Shown here: positions 8,242 through 18,660 of the stretch, one piece after another
Numbering within the stretch: position 1 is the stretch's first letter
Layout: every line of letters begins with the position of its first letter
NCBI GenBank assembly: GCA_003220535.1
Contig: QHSU01000058.1
Location: 124,001 to 188,000, forward strand
DNA length: 64,000 nt
Source: Candidatus Rokuibacteriota bacterium
GTDB taxonomy: Bacteria > Methylomirabilota > Methylomirabilia > Rokubacteriales > CSP1-6
Direction: 5' to 3'
Made by a program: the position numbers and the translations under genes
The notes under the pieces: generated by a model
The model's input: only the letters and a program-made list of their open reading frames with translations
What the model was told of the DNA's origin: nothing
Database searches by the model: none

Positions 8242-8259
8242 GCGGGGCTGGGGCCCCGC
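8242..8259 (+). other. GC-rich hairpin between binding-protein and permease genes
   Basis: GCGGGGC and GCCCCGC form a 7-bp stem around the loop TGGG, 20 bases after the binding-protein stop and 40 bases before the permease start. Such intercistronic hairpins often protect the upstream message or attenuate readthrough so that the binding protein is made in excess. There is no T-run, so it is not a classical terminator. Confidence 0.35.
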
Positions 8260-8298
8260 CGGCCGAGGCGCAGCTAGAGTAGAGGTCGCGGGCGACTG

Positions 8299-9159
8299 GT
8301 GTCGATCGACCTCCTCGTCCAGGCGCTGCTCAACGGCTTCGGCCTGGCGATGGTCTACGTGCTGGTCGCTCTCGGTCTCACCCTCATCTTCTCCATCCTC
8401 GAGATCATCAACTTCGCCCACGGCGAGTTCTACATGCTCGGGGGCTACGTCACCTACTACGTCTACGCGCTCTTCGGCCTGAATTATTTCGCGACCCTCG
8501 GCCTGGCGATCGTGACGGTGGGGCTCGCGGGGGTCGTCGCCGAGCGGCTGATCTTCCACGACCTGCGCGGCAAGGCGCTGAACGCGTTCATCGTGTCCCT
8601 CGGGCTCCTCTGGGTCATGCAGGCGGGGGCGCAGCTCGCCTTCGGCGTCCTCGACAAGCCGGTGCCGTCGGCGTTCTCCGGGATCGTCCGCATGCTCGGG
8701 CTGGTCATCTCGCTCGAGCGGCTGGTGGTGACCGTTTGCGCCATCGTCCTCATCGTCGGGCTCTATCTCTTCCTGCGCCTGAGCCGCCCGGGCCGCGCGA
8801 TGCGGGCGGTGGCTCAGGACGCCGACGCCGCCGCGCTCCAGGGCGTGAACATCGAGGCGGTCTCGGCTCTCGGATTCGGCGTCGGGTGCGCGCTGGCGGG
8901 AGGCGCGGGCGGCCTTCTCGCTCCGCTCTTCGCGGTGAGCCCGGCGATGGGAGCGCTGCCCGTGGTCAAGGCCTTCATCATCATCATCGTCGGGGGGATG
9001 GGAAGCCTCCCCGGCGCCGTCCTCGGCGGTCTCCTGCTCGGGGGGGTCGAGGGGCTCGGCACCCTGTTCATGGGAAGCGCCGCCGTCAACATCCTCGGCT
9101 TTCTCATGGTGATCGTGGTGCTGCTCGTACGGCCGCGAGGGCTCGTCGGTGGCGCCTAG
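8299..9159 (+). CDS. Branched-chain amino acid-type ABC permease, LivH class (Liv locus 1)
   Basis: 286-residue integral membrane protein with about eight hydrophobic helices. The N-terminal ALNGFGLAMVYVLVALGLTLIFSILEIINFAHGEFYMLGGY and the C-terminal FIIIIVGGMGSLPGAVLGGLLLGGVEGLG are the LivH signatures; the second contains the EAA-like loop that touches the ATPases. It forms half of the transmembrane channel with the LivM gene that overlaps its end. The start is GTG at 8299. It imports the ligand delivered by the binding protein encoded 77 bases upstream. Confidence 0.93.
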   Translation: MSIDLLVQALLNGFGLAMVYVLVALGLTLIFSILEIINFAHGEFYMLGGYVTYYVYALFGLNYFATLGLAIVTVGLAGVVAERLIFHDLRGKALNAFIVSLGLLWVMQAGAQLAFGVLDKPVPSAFSGIVRMLGLVISLERLVVTVCAIVLIVGLYLFLRLSRPGRAMRAVAQDADAAALQGVNIEAVSALGFGVGCALAGGAGGLLAPLFAVSPAMGALPVVKAFIIIIVGGMGSLPGAVLGGLLLGGVEGLGTLFMGSAAVNILGFLMVIVVLLVRPRGLVGGA

Positions 9160-10186
9160 CTCGTCGAAGGCGGCCTCGCCGCCGCCCGCCGCTCGCCGCG
9201 GCGCCGGCGCTCCGGCGGCGGGCGTCGCCCTCGTCGCCCTCGCCGCCGCCACGCTGCCGCTGGTGACACGCGACTCCTACTATCTCGACGTCGCGACCAC
9301 CATCCTCATGAACCTCACGCTGACGATGAGTTTTCGCCTGCAGGTGAGCACGGGACAGATCAACATGGCCCACATCTCCTTCATGGGCATCGGAGCCTAC
9401 GCCTCCGCCCTGCTGGTGACGCGGGTCGGGCTGTCCTTCTGGGCCACGCTCTGGATCGGGGCGCTCGTCGCCGCGGCGCTGGCCGTGCCCATCGGCAGCG
9501 TCGCCTTGCGCGTGAGCGGCCCCTACTACTTCCTCATCACCTTCGCCTTCTCGGAGGTCGTCCGGCTCGTCTTCAACAACTTCCTCGAGGGGTGGTTCGG
9601 CGGGCCGTCGGGGCTGGTGGGGATCCCCAAGCCCGACCGGCTGCTCGGGCTCGCCTTCGAGGGCAAGCTCGAGCTCTACGGGCTGATGGCGGTCTTGTGC
9701 GTCGGCGTCGCCCTTGCGTTCGTCCGCCTGGAGTACTCGCGCTTCGGGCTCACCGCCAGCGCCATCCGTCAGGCCGATCTTCTGGCCGAGACGCTGGGGG
9801 TCGACGTCTTCCGCTACAAGCTGACGACCTTCGTCCTGGGGAGCTTCGTGGCCGGACTCGCCGGCGTCTTCTTCGCCCACTTCCGCCAGGTCCTGCACTC
9901 GAGCGACTTCGGCCTGGAGCCGATGGTGCTGCTGGTCGTCTTCACGGTCATCGGCGGCACCGGGAGCGTCTGGGGGCCGGTGGTGGGAACCGTGCTCATG
10001 ACCATCGCGGGCGAGCTCCTCCGCGAGCTGCATCACTACGAGATCCTCGTCTTCGGCGCCGTCCTCATTCTCACCATGCTCTGGGCGCCCGAGGGACTGG
10101 TGGCCCTTCCGGCCACGGTCCGGCGCCTCCTCCGGATGCGGCGCAGCAAAGACGCGCGAGCAATGGGAGTCGGCCTTGCTCCTTGA
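9149..10186 (+). CDS. Branched-chain amino acid-type ABC permease, LivM class (Liv locus 1)
   Basis: 345 residues, predicted inner-membrane permease. It has an unusual Ser/Ala/Pro-rich cytoplasmic leader (about 25 residues) before the first membrane helix. Conserved LivM features are LQVSTGQINMAHISFMGIGAYASALL near residues 65-90 and the loop VVFTVIGGTGSVWGPVVGTVLM near residue 270. The GTG start overlaps the LivH stop by 11 bases, so the two are probably translationally coupled; the ATPase gene overlaps its own end in the same way. It pairs with LivH to form the channel. Confidence 0.93.
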   Translation: MAPSSSKAASPPPAARRGAGAPAAGVALVALAAATLPLVTRDSYYLDVATTILMNLTLTMSFRLQVSTGQINMAHISFMGIGAYASALLVTRVGLSFWATLWIGALVAAALAVPIGSVALRVSGPYYFLITFAFSEVVRLVFNNFLEGWFGGPSGLVGIPKPDRLLGLAFEGKLELYGLMAVLCVGVALAFVRLEYSRFGLTASAIRQADLLAETLGVDVFRYKLTTFVLGSFVAGLAGVFFAHFRQVLHSSDFGLEPMVLLVVFTVIGGTGSVWGPVVGTVLMTIAGELLRELHHYEILVFGAVLILTMLWAPEGLVALPATVRRLLRMRRSKDARAMGVGLAP

Positions 10187-10943
10187 GCTGCGCGGCGTCA
10201 GCCGGCGATTCGGAGGCCTGCAAGCCGTCGCCGACCTCTCGATGACCGTCGCGCGCAGCGCGATCCATGGCTTGATCGGCCCCAACGGCGCGGGCAAGAG
10301 CACGGTCTTCAATCTGATCACCGGCGTCATTCCCCTCACGACCGGTCAGATCTTCTTCAAGGGCGATCGGACCTCGGGGCTTCGCCCGTCGGAGATCTGC
10401 CGGCGGGGCATCGCACGGACGTTCCAGGCAACGACTCTGTTCCGGGAGTACACGGTGCTCCAGAACGTGCTCGTCGCGGCCCACCTCGCGGCGGCGCCTG
10501 GCCTCGCGTCCGCTCTCTTCTGGTCCCGCGCGTACCGCGAGCGGGAGCAACGCGCCCGTGAACGGGGCCAGGCACTCCTGGACGGGCTCGGCCTGGGGTC
10601 CGTCGCCGGCCGGGTAGCGGGCACGCTCCCCCACCGGGACCAGAAAGCGCTCGCGCTCGCGATGGTGCTCGCCACCGGGGCCGAGCTGGTGATCCTGGAC
10701 GAGCCGATGGCGGGGCTGGCCGAGCAGGAAAAGGCGGAGACGACGAGCGTCCTCCGGCGTCTGCGCGGAGACGGCGTCACTGTGCTCCTGGTCGAGCACG
10801 ACATGAAGGCGGTCATGGGAGTCTGCGACACCGTCACCGTCCTCGACCACGGGTTGCGCATCGCGGAGGGGACGCCACGGGAGATCCAGACGAACCCGGC
10901 GGTGATCGAGGCGTACCTGGGCGCGGAGGAGCCGGGTGCTTGA
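10176..10943 (+). CDS. ABC ATPase, LivG class, with degenerate signature motif (Liv locus 1)
   Basis: 255 residues, cytoplasmic ATPase subunit. Walker A is GPNGAGKS (35-42), the Q-loop lies in ARTFQATTLF, Walker B is LVILDEP (171-177) with MAGL after it, and the H-loop is LLVEHDM. The ABC signature normally reading LSxGQ is replaced by LPHRDQ (151-156), so the C-loop that clamps ATP across the dimer is altered. Its partner LivF has a normal signature, so the heterodimer would keep one canonical site. The start is TTG inside the end of livM. Otherwise the length and the C-terminal segment are typical. Confidence 0.9.
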   Translation: MLLELRGVSRRFGGLQAVADLSMTVARSAIHGLIGPNGAGKSTVFNLITGVIPLTTGQIFFKGDRTSGLRPSEICRRGIARTFQATTLFREYTVLQNVLVAAHLAAAPGLASALFWSRAYREREQRARERGQALLDGLGLGSVAGRVAGTLPHRDQKALALAMVLATGAELVILDEPMAGLAEQEKAETTSVLRRLRGDGVTVLLVEHDMKAVMGVCDTVTVLDHGLRIAEGTPREIQTNPAVIEAYLGAEEPGA

Positions 10944-11643
10944 GCTGACCGATCTCCGCGTCCACTACGGCAACGTCGCGGCGGTCGACGGCGTCTCGGT
11001 CACGGTCGAGGCGGGCGAGATCGTCGCGATCATCGGCCCCAACGGCGCGGGGAAGACGTCCGCCCTGCGCGCGCTCTCAGGGCTGGTGCGCCCCAGCGGC
11101 GGGCGCGTCGTCTTCCGTGGGACCGACATCTCGCGGTGGCGCCCGCATCGCATCGTCGCGCTCGGGCTCTCCCACGCGCCGGAGGGGCGCCGGCTCTTTC
11201 CGCAGATGAGCGTGCTCGAGAACCTCCGGATGGGCGCCTATCGACGCCGCGACCGCCAGGCCATCACGCGGTCGCTCGGCGAGGTCCTCGAGCGATTCCC
11301 GCGGCTCGCCGAGCGGCGTCACCAGCGTGCCGGGACCCTCAGCGGCGGCGAGCAGCAGATGCTCACGATCGGTCGCGCGCTGATGTCGGAGCCGACGATG
11401 CTCGTCCTCGACGAGCCCTCGTTCGGCCTGGCCCCCTTGATCGTCCGGGAGATCCGGACGATCGTCCAGTCGATCAACCGTGACCGGAAGGTCGCGGTGC
11501 TGCTCGTCGAGCAGAACGCGCGCATGGCGCTGGCCGTTGCGGCCCGCGCCTACGTCATGGAGACCGGGCGGATCGTGTTGAGCGGATCCGCCGCCGCGCT
11601 CCGCGAGAGCCCGCACGTCAGGGCCGCGTATCTTGGGGGATGA
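10936..11643 (+). CDS. ABC ATPase, LivF class (Liv locus 1)
   Basis: 235-residue ATPase subunit that pairs with LivG. Walker A is GPNGAGKT (34-41), the signature is LSGGEQQ, Walker B is MLVLDEPSFGLAP and the H-loop histidine is replaced in the usual LivF way (LLVEQNARMAL). The GTG start overlaps livG by 8 bases. Its stop codon overlaps the first ATG of the acyl-CoA ligase frame, which points to one transcript for transport and CoA activation. Confidence 0.93.
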   Translation: MLELTDLRVHYGNVAAVDGVSVTVEAGEIVAIIGPNGAGKTSALRALSGLVRPSGGRVVFRGTDISRWRPHRIVALGLSHAPEGRRLFPQMSVLENLRMGAYRRRDRQAITRSLGEVLERFPRLAERRHQRAGTLSGGEQQMLTIGRALMSEPTMLVLDEPSFGLAPLIVREIRTIVQSINRDRKVAVLLVEQNARMALAVAARAYVMETGRIVLSGSAAALRESPHVRAAYLGG

Positions 11644-11663
11644 GGCCTCCTGGGGGAAACGCC

Positions 11664-13280
11664 ATGAGATTCCAGACGCGGCTCACGGACGAGCTCGTCG
11701 CGCGCTACCGGAAGTCGGGCCACTGGGGCTCCGAGACCTTCTCCACGATTCTCGCTCGTCGCGCGGCGGCCCATCCCGATCGGGTCGCGATCGTGGACCG
11801 CGGGCGCCGCGTCACCTACGCCGAGCTCGAGACCCGGGTCGACCGTGTGGCAGCCGGGCTCGGGGCGCTCGGCAACGGGGTGGGCGACGTGGTGACCATC
11901 CAGCTCCCGAACTGGGCGGAGTTCGCGTACGTCTTCTTCGCCCTGGAGCGCCTGGGCGCAGTGGCGAACCAGATCGGACCGGACTTCCGGAGTCGCGAGG
12001 TCGACTACATCCTGCGCTTCTCGGAGAGTCGCGCGTTCGTCTGTCCCGCGAGCTTCAAGGGCTTCGACTACGTCAAGATGATCGCTGAGCTGCGACCCGG
12101 CCTGCCCGATCTCAAGGCGGTCTGCGTTCTCGGCGGCGGCGCGGCTCAGGGCCTGGTGGCGCTCGACGCGCTCGTCGAGGACGCCCGCGCCGTCCCCCGG
12201 CGTGACGCCGGCCAGGGGGCCGACGACGTCATGCGGATGGCGTTCACCTCCGGGACGACCGGGAACCCCAAGGGCGTGATTCACAGCCACAACACCACGC
12301 TCTCGACGTGCCGGACGCTGAACGCCGACATGCGCGTCACCGAGGACGAGGTGTTCCTCGTCTATCTGCCGCTCGGCCTCAACTGGGGCTACCTCACGCT
12401 CGTTCAGGCGGTGATGGCGGGAGCGCGGGCGGTGCTCCTCGACCAGTTCAGCGCCCGGGCCGCGCTCGAGCTGATCGAGCGCGAGCGGGTGACGTACATT
12501 CCCACGGCGCCCGCCTCGATCATCGCGATGCTAAACGACCCCGAGCTCGGCCGGCTCGACCTCTCTTCGCTACGCGTGGTCATCACGGGCGGCGCCTCGT
12601 GCCCGGTCGAGACGATCCGCGAATTTCGCGCGCGGATGCACGGCCATCTGATCGAGCTGTACGGGATGCTCGAGACCGGCTTCCACACCTACACGCGCCT
12701 GAGCGACGACCCCGAAGCGGTGACCGGAACCGTGGGCCGGGTCTCCTCCGGTCTCGGCCTCCGGCTGATCGACGACTCGGGCCGCGACGTCGCGGCGGGG
12801 GCCGAGGGCGAGATCGCGGCCGAGGGTCCGTCGGTCCACCTCGGGTATCACAAGAACCCGGGGGCGAATGCCGAGCTGTTCACCGCTGACGGCTGGTTCC
12901 GTACGGGCGACCTCGGGCAGTTCGACGCGGCCGGTAACGTCAGGATCGTGGGCCGGCTCAAGGAGATGATCAACCGGGGCGGAAAGAAGTTCTTCCCGCG
13001 CGAGATCGAGGAGATCCTCTACACGCACCCGAAGATCCTGCATGCCGCCATCGTGGGCGTTCCCGATCCCCGGCTCGGCGAGCGGAACTGCCTCTGCGTG
13101 ATCCCGCGCCCCGGTCAGGCGCTCACCCTGGACGAGGTGGTCGGCTACCTCAAGGACGCCGTCGCGACTTACAAGCTCCCGGAGACGATCGAGGTCTTCG
13201 ACGAGTTACCGTTCACGCCCACCGGAAAGATCCAGCGCCACGTCCTGGTCCGCCGAGTGCTCGAGCGTCGGGACCGCTAG
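11664..13280 (+). CDS. AMP-forming acyl-CoA synthetase/ligase
   Basis: 538 residues of the ANL adenylation superfamily. It activates a carboxylic acid with ATP to an acyl-AMP and then forms the CoA thioester. Core motifs are FTSGTTGNPKGVIHSH (from residue 194), LYGMLETG, DGWFRTGDLG and the C-terminal PTGKIQRHVLVRR with the catalytic Lys. The start ATGAGATTC at 11664 is preferred because GGGGGA lies six bases upstream and homologs of the cyclohexanecarboxylate/acyl-CoA ligase type begin this way; an ATG at 11640 overlapping the livF stop is the alternative. Being last in Liv operon 1, it probably activates the acid imported by that transporter. Confidence 0.9.
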   Translation: MRFQTRLTDELVARYRKSGHWGSETFSTILARRAAAHPDRVAIVDRGRRVTYAELETRVDRVAAGLGALGNGVGDVVTIQLPNWAEFAYVFFALERLGAVANQIGPDFRSREVDYILRFSESRAFVCPASFKGFDYVKMIAELRPGLPDLKAVCVLGGGAAQGLVALDALVEDARAVPRRDAGQGADDVMRMAFTSGTTGNPKGVIHSHNTTLSTCRTLNADMRVTEDEVFLVYLPLGLNWGYLTLVQAVMAGARAVLLDQFSARAALELIERERVTYIPTAPASIIAMLNDPELGRLDLSSLRVVITGGASCPVETIREFRARMHGHLIELYGMLETGFHTYTRLSDDPEAVTGTVGRVSSGLGLRLIDDSGRDVAAGAEGEIAAEGPSVHLGYHKNPGANAELFTADGWFRTGDLGQFDAAGNVRIVGRLKEMINRGGKKFFPREIEEILYTHPKILHAAIVGVPDPRLGERNCLCVIPRPGQALTLDEVVGYLKDAVATYKLPETIEVFDELPFTPTGKIQRHVLVRRVLERRDR

Positions 13281-13657
13281 TCTTTCCCGAACCGGATCAC
13301 CGTGTACCCCAGGGCGGAGACCTCGCCCTGACGCACCCGCCGGTCGAGCCGGCGGTGCTCTTCCGGGACGCTCTGCTGCTCGAGCCGGCGTTCGGCCTGA
13401 CGCCGCTCCAGCATGACCTTCACCCCGGTGACGCCGGCCAGTTCGCGCTGGAGGTGCTCGTAGAGCGGCAGCTCGTTCGCGCTCACCACCAGCAGGAGCC
13501 GCACCCCCGGAAACGAGCGCGAGGGCAGGCGGTTGAGCAGACCGAGGGTATGGCGCCGGCAGATGCCATGGGTCTCGGCCGGATCGTCGAGCGGTGCCCG
13601 CTCCCCCAGGATGGCTGGCTCTCCCTCATCCTGACACCAGGCACACGTCACTTTCAT
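13277..13657 (-). CDS. Small protein with N-terminal Cys/His putative zinc site, function unknown
   Basis: 126 residues from ATG 13657. The N-terminus holds Cys5-x2-Cys8 and His30-x2-Cys33-x2-His36 in the setting MKVTCAWC, EPAILGERAPLDDP and THGICRRH, which looks like a compact zinc-binding module. The C-terminal half is charged and may be helical (ERRQAERRLEQQ). It lies next to the two-component cluster on the same strand, and its stop overlaps the end of the acyl-CoA ligase gene by four bases. A longer in-frame start at 13741 exists, but a sigma-54-like promoter would sit inside that extension. I do not recognise a named family. Confidence 0.6.
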   Translation of the reverse strand: MKVTCAWCQDEGEPAILGERAPLDDPAETHGICRRHTLGLLNRLPSRSFPGVRLLLVVSANELPLYEHLQRELAGVTGVKVMLERRQAERRLEQQSVPEEHRRLDRRVRQGEVSALGYTVIRFGKD

Positions 13658-13725
13658 GCGCGGTGGCTCGCGGCCCGGGGTCGTGACCGGCGCGACGTCC
13701 GCGGTTCCATGGAAAAACTTCTCAA

Positions 13726-13740
13726 GCACGAGAAATGCCA
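13726..13740 (-). promoter_or_regulatory. Possible sigma-54 (-24/-12) promoter
   Basis: The minus strand reads TGGCATTTCTCGTGC: GG and GC dinucleotides are exactly 10 bases apart and TGGCA matches the -24 element, while GTGC replaces TTGC at -12. It would start transcription about 57 bases before the Cys/His protein gene. The match is imperfect and single sites like this occur by chance. Confidence 0.25.
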
Positions 13741-13863
13741 CTCGATTCCGGATCTCGGAGCGAAGCGCCGTCGAGGGTTCTCAGGAACTTGCGACTCACA
13801 CGCGAGGAGGCCGGGAGTCGGATTGGCAAATGCTGACAATTTTTGGCGGGCGGCGCGCGCCGC

Positions 13864-14331
13864 TCATGGCGTCGGGTGACTGCTCGGGGCGGAGACTCGC
13901 TGGCCCCGGGCCACGGTCGCCCGCAGGAAGTCGGCGACGAGTGGGCCCACTGTCCCCGGCTCGAACGGTTTTGGGATGAACCCGATGCAACCGGCCCGGA
14001 CCAGCCGGTTCGCGTCGGCGGCGGTCCCGGACGTGAAGGCGACCACCGGAATGCCCCAGGTCGCCGCGTCGGCTTTCAACTGCTCGACGACCGCCAGGCC
14101 GTCCATCTCCGGCATGTGGTAGTCGACGAGGATCATGTCGGGACGCTCGGCTCGCGCCACCCGGAGCCCGTCCCGACCTCCCTGAGCCTCGAGGACCTGA
14201 TGCCCATCGGCACGAAGCAGGTCGGTGAGCGTGCTGAGGACGAGCGCGTCGTCGTCGATGACCAGGATCGTGAAGGGCGTGGCCGCCGACGGCTCCGTGC
14301 TCCCGGGCGCTGCGGGATCACCGCGGTCCAG
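13864..14331 (-). CDS. Stand-alone response-regulator receiver domain, apparent CTG start
   Basis: A complete CheY-like receiver: acidic pair in ILVIDDDALV, phospho-acceptor Asp in MILVDYHMPEMDG, Thr/Ser in VVAFTSG and Lys in GFIPKPF. There is no output domain, so it would act by protein contact or within a phosphorelay. No ATG, GTG or TTG lies in frame before the first conserved strand. The best start is CTG at 14331, seven bases after GGAG, overlapping the end of the hybrid kinase gene by 14 bases, so translation may be coupled. A frameshift joining it to the kinase, or an assembly indel, is the alternative. With the CTG start it has 155 residues. Confidence 0.7.
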   Translation of the reverse strand: MDRGDPAAPGSTEPSAATPFTILVIDDDALVLSTLTDLLRADGHQVLEAQGGRDGLRVARAERPDMILVDYHMPEMDGLAVVEQLKADAATWGIPVVAFTSGTAADANRLVRAGCIGFIPKPFEPGTVGPLVADFLRATVARGQRVSAPSSHPTP

Positions 14332-15925
14332 GGACCCGCTCCGGAGGCGCGCCGGTGCCGGCGTCCGCCAGCATGCGGTGGACGAGCTGCCGCACCTCGC
14401 GCAAGTCGAAGGGCTTCAGCAGATGCGGAGCGCAGGTCCGTTCGAGAAACGCGCGCTTCTCGCCGCTCAGCACGTCGCCCGTGAGGAAGAGGACGCGGCG
14501 GCACAACTTCGGGAACCGCCGTTCGAGCTCGGCGTAGAAGCGCTCGCCGTCGAGGACGGGCATCTTGGTGTCGGTGACGATCAAGTCGAAGGCGCGCCGC
14601 CCGAGCATTTCGAGGGCCTTCGCACCGTCGGCCGCGACCTCGACCTGGTGCCCGTCGCCCTGCAGCGCTTCGGCCAACGTGGCGGCGATGTCGGGCTCGT
14701 CGTCGACGACCAGAATCGCCTTGCCGCTGATCGGCGGCAGCGACTCGGGCGCCCTGGCCGCGGGCGCCGCCGATATCGGGCGCGACACGACAGGCAGCTC
14801 GATGCGGAAGGTCGCCCCGAGGCCGACCTCGCTCTCGACCGCGATCGTGCCCCCGTGCTCCTCGACCATGTTCCGGCACAGCGACAGCCCGAGCCCCGTC
14901 CCTTCACCCGCGGCCTTGGTCGTGAAGAAGGGCTCGAAGATGCGCGCCCGGATCTCGGCGGGGATGCCCGGTCCGCTGTCGGCGATGTCCAGCTGGACTC
15001 GATCCGGCTCGCGCTCGAAGCGCGTCGTGATGACGAGGCGGCGCGCCGTGTCCATGCGACGCATGGCCTGATGCGCATTGGCCACGAGGTTGACGACCAC
15101 CTGGTGAAGCTGGTGACCATCGGCCCAGATCACCGGAAGATCGTCCGCCAGGTCGAACGCGACCTCGACATTGCTGGTGCGCAGGTGATACGCGAGCAGC
15201 TCGACCGCCTGCTGGACGACCAGGTTCAGGTACACGTCTTCCCGCTCCGGAGAGCGCTGGCGCGCCAGCGCGAGGAAGTTCCGGACGATGCGCGCGCAGC
15301 GCTCGGCCCCCGCGGTGATCTTCTCGGCGCGCTCGACCATCGCGGGCTCCTTGGCGCTGCCGCGCAGGAGGTGCGCCTGCCCCATGACGACCGCGAGCGG
15401 GTTGTTCAGCTCGTGGGCCACGCCCGCCAGCAGCGAGCCCATGGTGGCGACCTTTTCGCTCTGCAGCAGGCGCTGCGTGCGCTCGGCGACGATCTGCTCG
15501 AGCTCGCGATTGTGGCGCTCGAGGTCGAGGTAGAGGGTGCGGGTGTCGAGGAGGTTCTTGATCCGCAGCAGCACCTCCAGCCGATCGAAGGGTTTCGTCA
15601 GGAAATCCTTGGCGCCGGCTTCCAGCGCGCGCTTCTTGGCCTCGATGGTCGCGTCCGCGGTGAGCACGAGGATAGGCAGGAACACGGCCTCGGGAATCCG
15701 AAGCTGCCGGATGACCGCGATCCCGTCCAGGTGCGGCATCATCAGGTCGAGCAGGATCAGATCAGGCTGATGCTCACCGTACAGGGCGAGCACCTGGCGT
15801 GAATCCGTGGTGCTGCGAACCTGCCGATAGCCGGCCTCGGCCAGCATGCGCTCGAGAAGCCGCACGTTCGCCGGCTCGTCGTCGACGACGAGGATCCGCG
15901 TCTGGGTGAGATCTGCGCCCGCCAT
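14318..15925 (-). CDS. Hybrid histidine kinase, receiver-HisKA-HATPase-receiver
   Basis: 535 residues with no membrane segment. Residues 10-125 are a receiver (phospho-acceptor Asp60, Lys111). A coiled linker leads to the HisKA box SLLAGVAHELNNPL with His171. The HATPase domain shows the N box (LVANAHQA), G1 (DSGPGI) and G2 (GTGLGLSLC). A second receiver closes the protein (AILVVDDEPDI, VTDTKMPVLDG, LLKPFD). It should receive a phosphate on its N-terminal receiver from an upstream kinase and pass signals on by its own kinase. Four bases separate it from the MASE4 kinase gene upstream, so the cluster is one operon. Confidence 0.92.
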   Translation of the reverse strand: MAGADLTQTRILVVDDEPANVRLLERMLAEAGYRQVRSTTDSRQVLALYGEHQPDLILLDLMMPHLDGIAVIRQLRIPEAVFLPILVLTADATIEAKKRALEAGAKDFLTKPFDRLEVLLRIKNLLDTRTLYLDLERHNRELEQIVAERTQRLLQSEKVATMGSLLAGVAHELNNPLAVVMGQAHLLRGSAKEPAMVERAEKITAGAERCARIVRNFLALARQRSPEREDVYLNLVVQQAVELLAYHLRTSNVEVAFDLADDLPVIWADGHQLHQVVVNLVANAHQAMRRMDTARRLVITTRFEREPDRVQLDIADSGPGIPAEIRARIFEPFFTTKAAGEGTGLGLSLCRNMVEEHGGTIAVESEVGLGATFRIELPVVSRPISAAPAARAPESLPPISGKAILVVDDEPDIAATLAEALQGDGHQVEVAADGAKALEMLGRRAFDLIVTDTKMPVLDGERFYAELERRFPKLCRRVLFLTGDVLSGEKRAFLERTCAPHLLKPFDLREVRQLVHRMLADAGTGAPPERVPGPR

Positions 15926-15929
15926 CCCC

Positions 15930-17962
<2,033 letters not shown>

Positions 17963-17963
<1 letters not shown>

Positions 17964-18631
17964 CAGCGGCGCTTTCTCGGCGCGCGCTTCTTCGGTCCCG
18001 AGGACCTTGCGGCGTCGGTTGCGGCGCCCTTCCGTCCTGGTCGCGTTCGCGTCGACCCGGGTGTCGCCGCGGCGGCGTCCTGGTCGAGCAGCGTCTTGAC
18101 CTGACGCACGAGCGCTGCAACCCCGGCGCGTTTGCTGATGAACGCGTCGGCCCCGCACGCCAGCGCCCTGGCCTCGGCCTGGTCGTCGACGAATCCCGTC
18201 ATCGCGACGATCCTCGTCCCCTTGCTCGCGGGCGCTTCCTTGACTCGACGACACACCTCGAAGCCGTCGAGTCCGGGCATCCGGAGGTCCAGCAGGAGGA
18301 CATGGGGCTGGAGCGACCCGATCCTCAAGAGCGCTTCGTAGCCCCCGCCCGCGCCCTCGAGCCGCGCGTCGGGCAGGAGCACCTTGAGCGAGTCGATCGC
18401 CAGATCGACGAACTCCCGCTGGTCGTCGACCACCAGGATCCTCGGCCTGTCGTCGGGGTCGGCGGGGAACCCGAAGGCGCTCTGGAACTGCCGGAGCGCG
18501 CTGGACTTGATGCGAAAGTGTCCGCCGGGGGTTCGAAAGGCCTCGAGCTGGCCCGCCTCGATCCAATTCTTCACGGTGCCCACGGATACCTGGCACCGCC
18601 GCGCGACCTCACCCGTCGTCAAATAGACCAT
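17963..18631 (-). CDS. HTH-receiver response regulator with basic tail
   Basis: 222 residues. Residues 1-50 are an excisionase/MerR-like winged helix-turn-helix (LTTGEVARRCQVSVGTVKNWIEAGQLEAFRTPGGHFRI). Residues 63-185 are a receiver with acceptor Asp115 (LLLDLRMPGLDG), Thr145 and Lys167. The last 30 residues are rich in Arg, Lys, Pro and Ala and may add nonspecific DNA binding. The order HTH then receiver reverses that of most response regulators. It is the first gene of the four-gene signalling operon and probably its DNA-binding output. An inverted repeat upstream at 18661-18717 could be its own operator. Confidence 0.9.
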
Positions 18632-18660
18632 TCAGGACCTCAAAGCGGACGCAATCGGAC

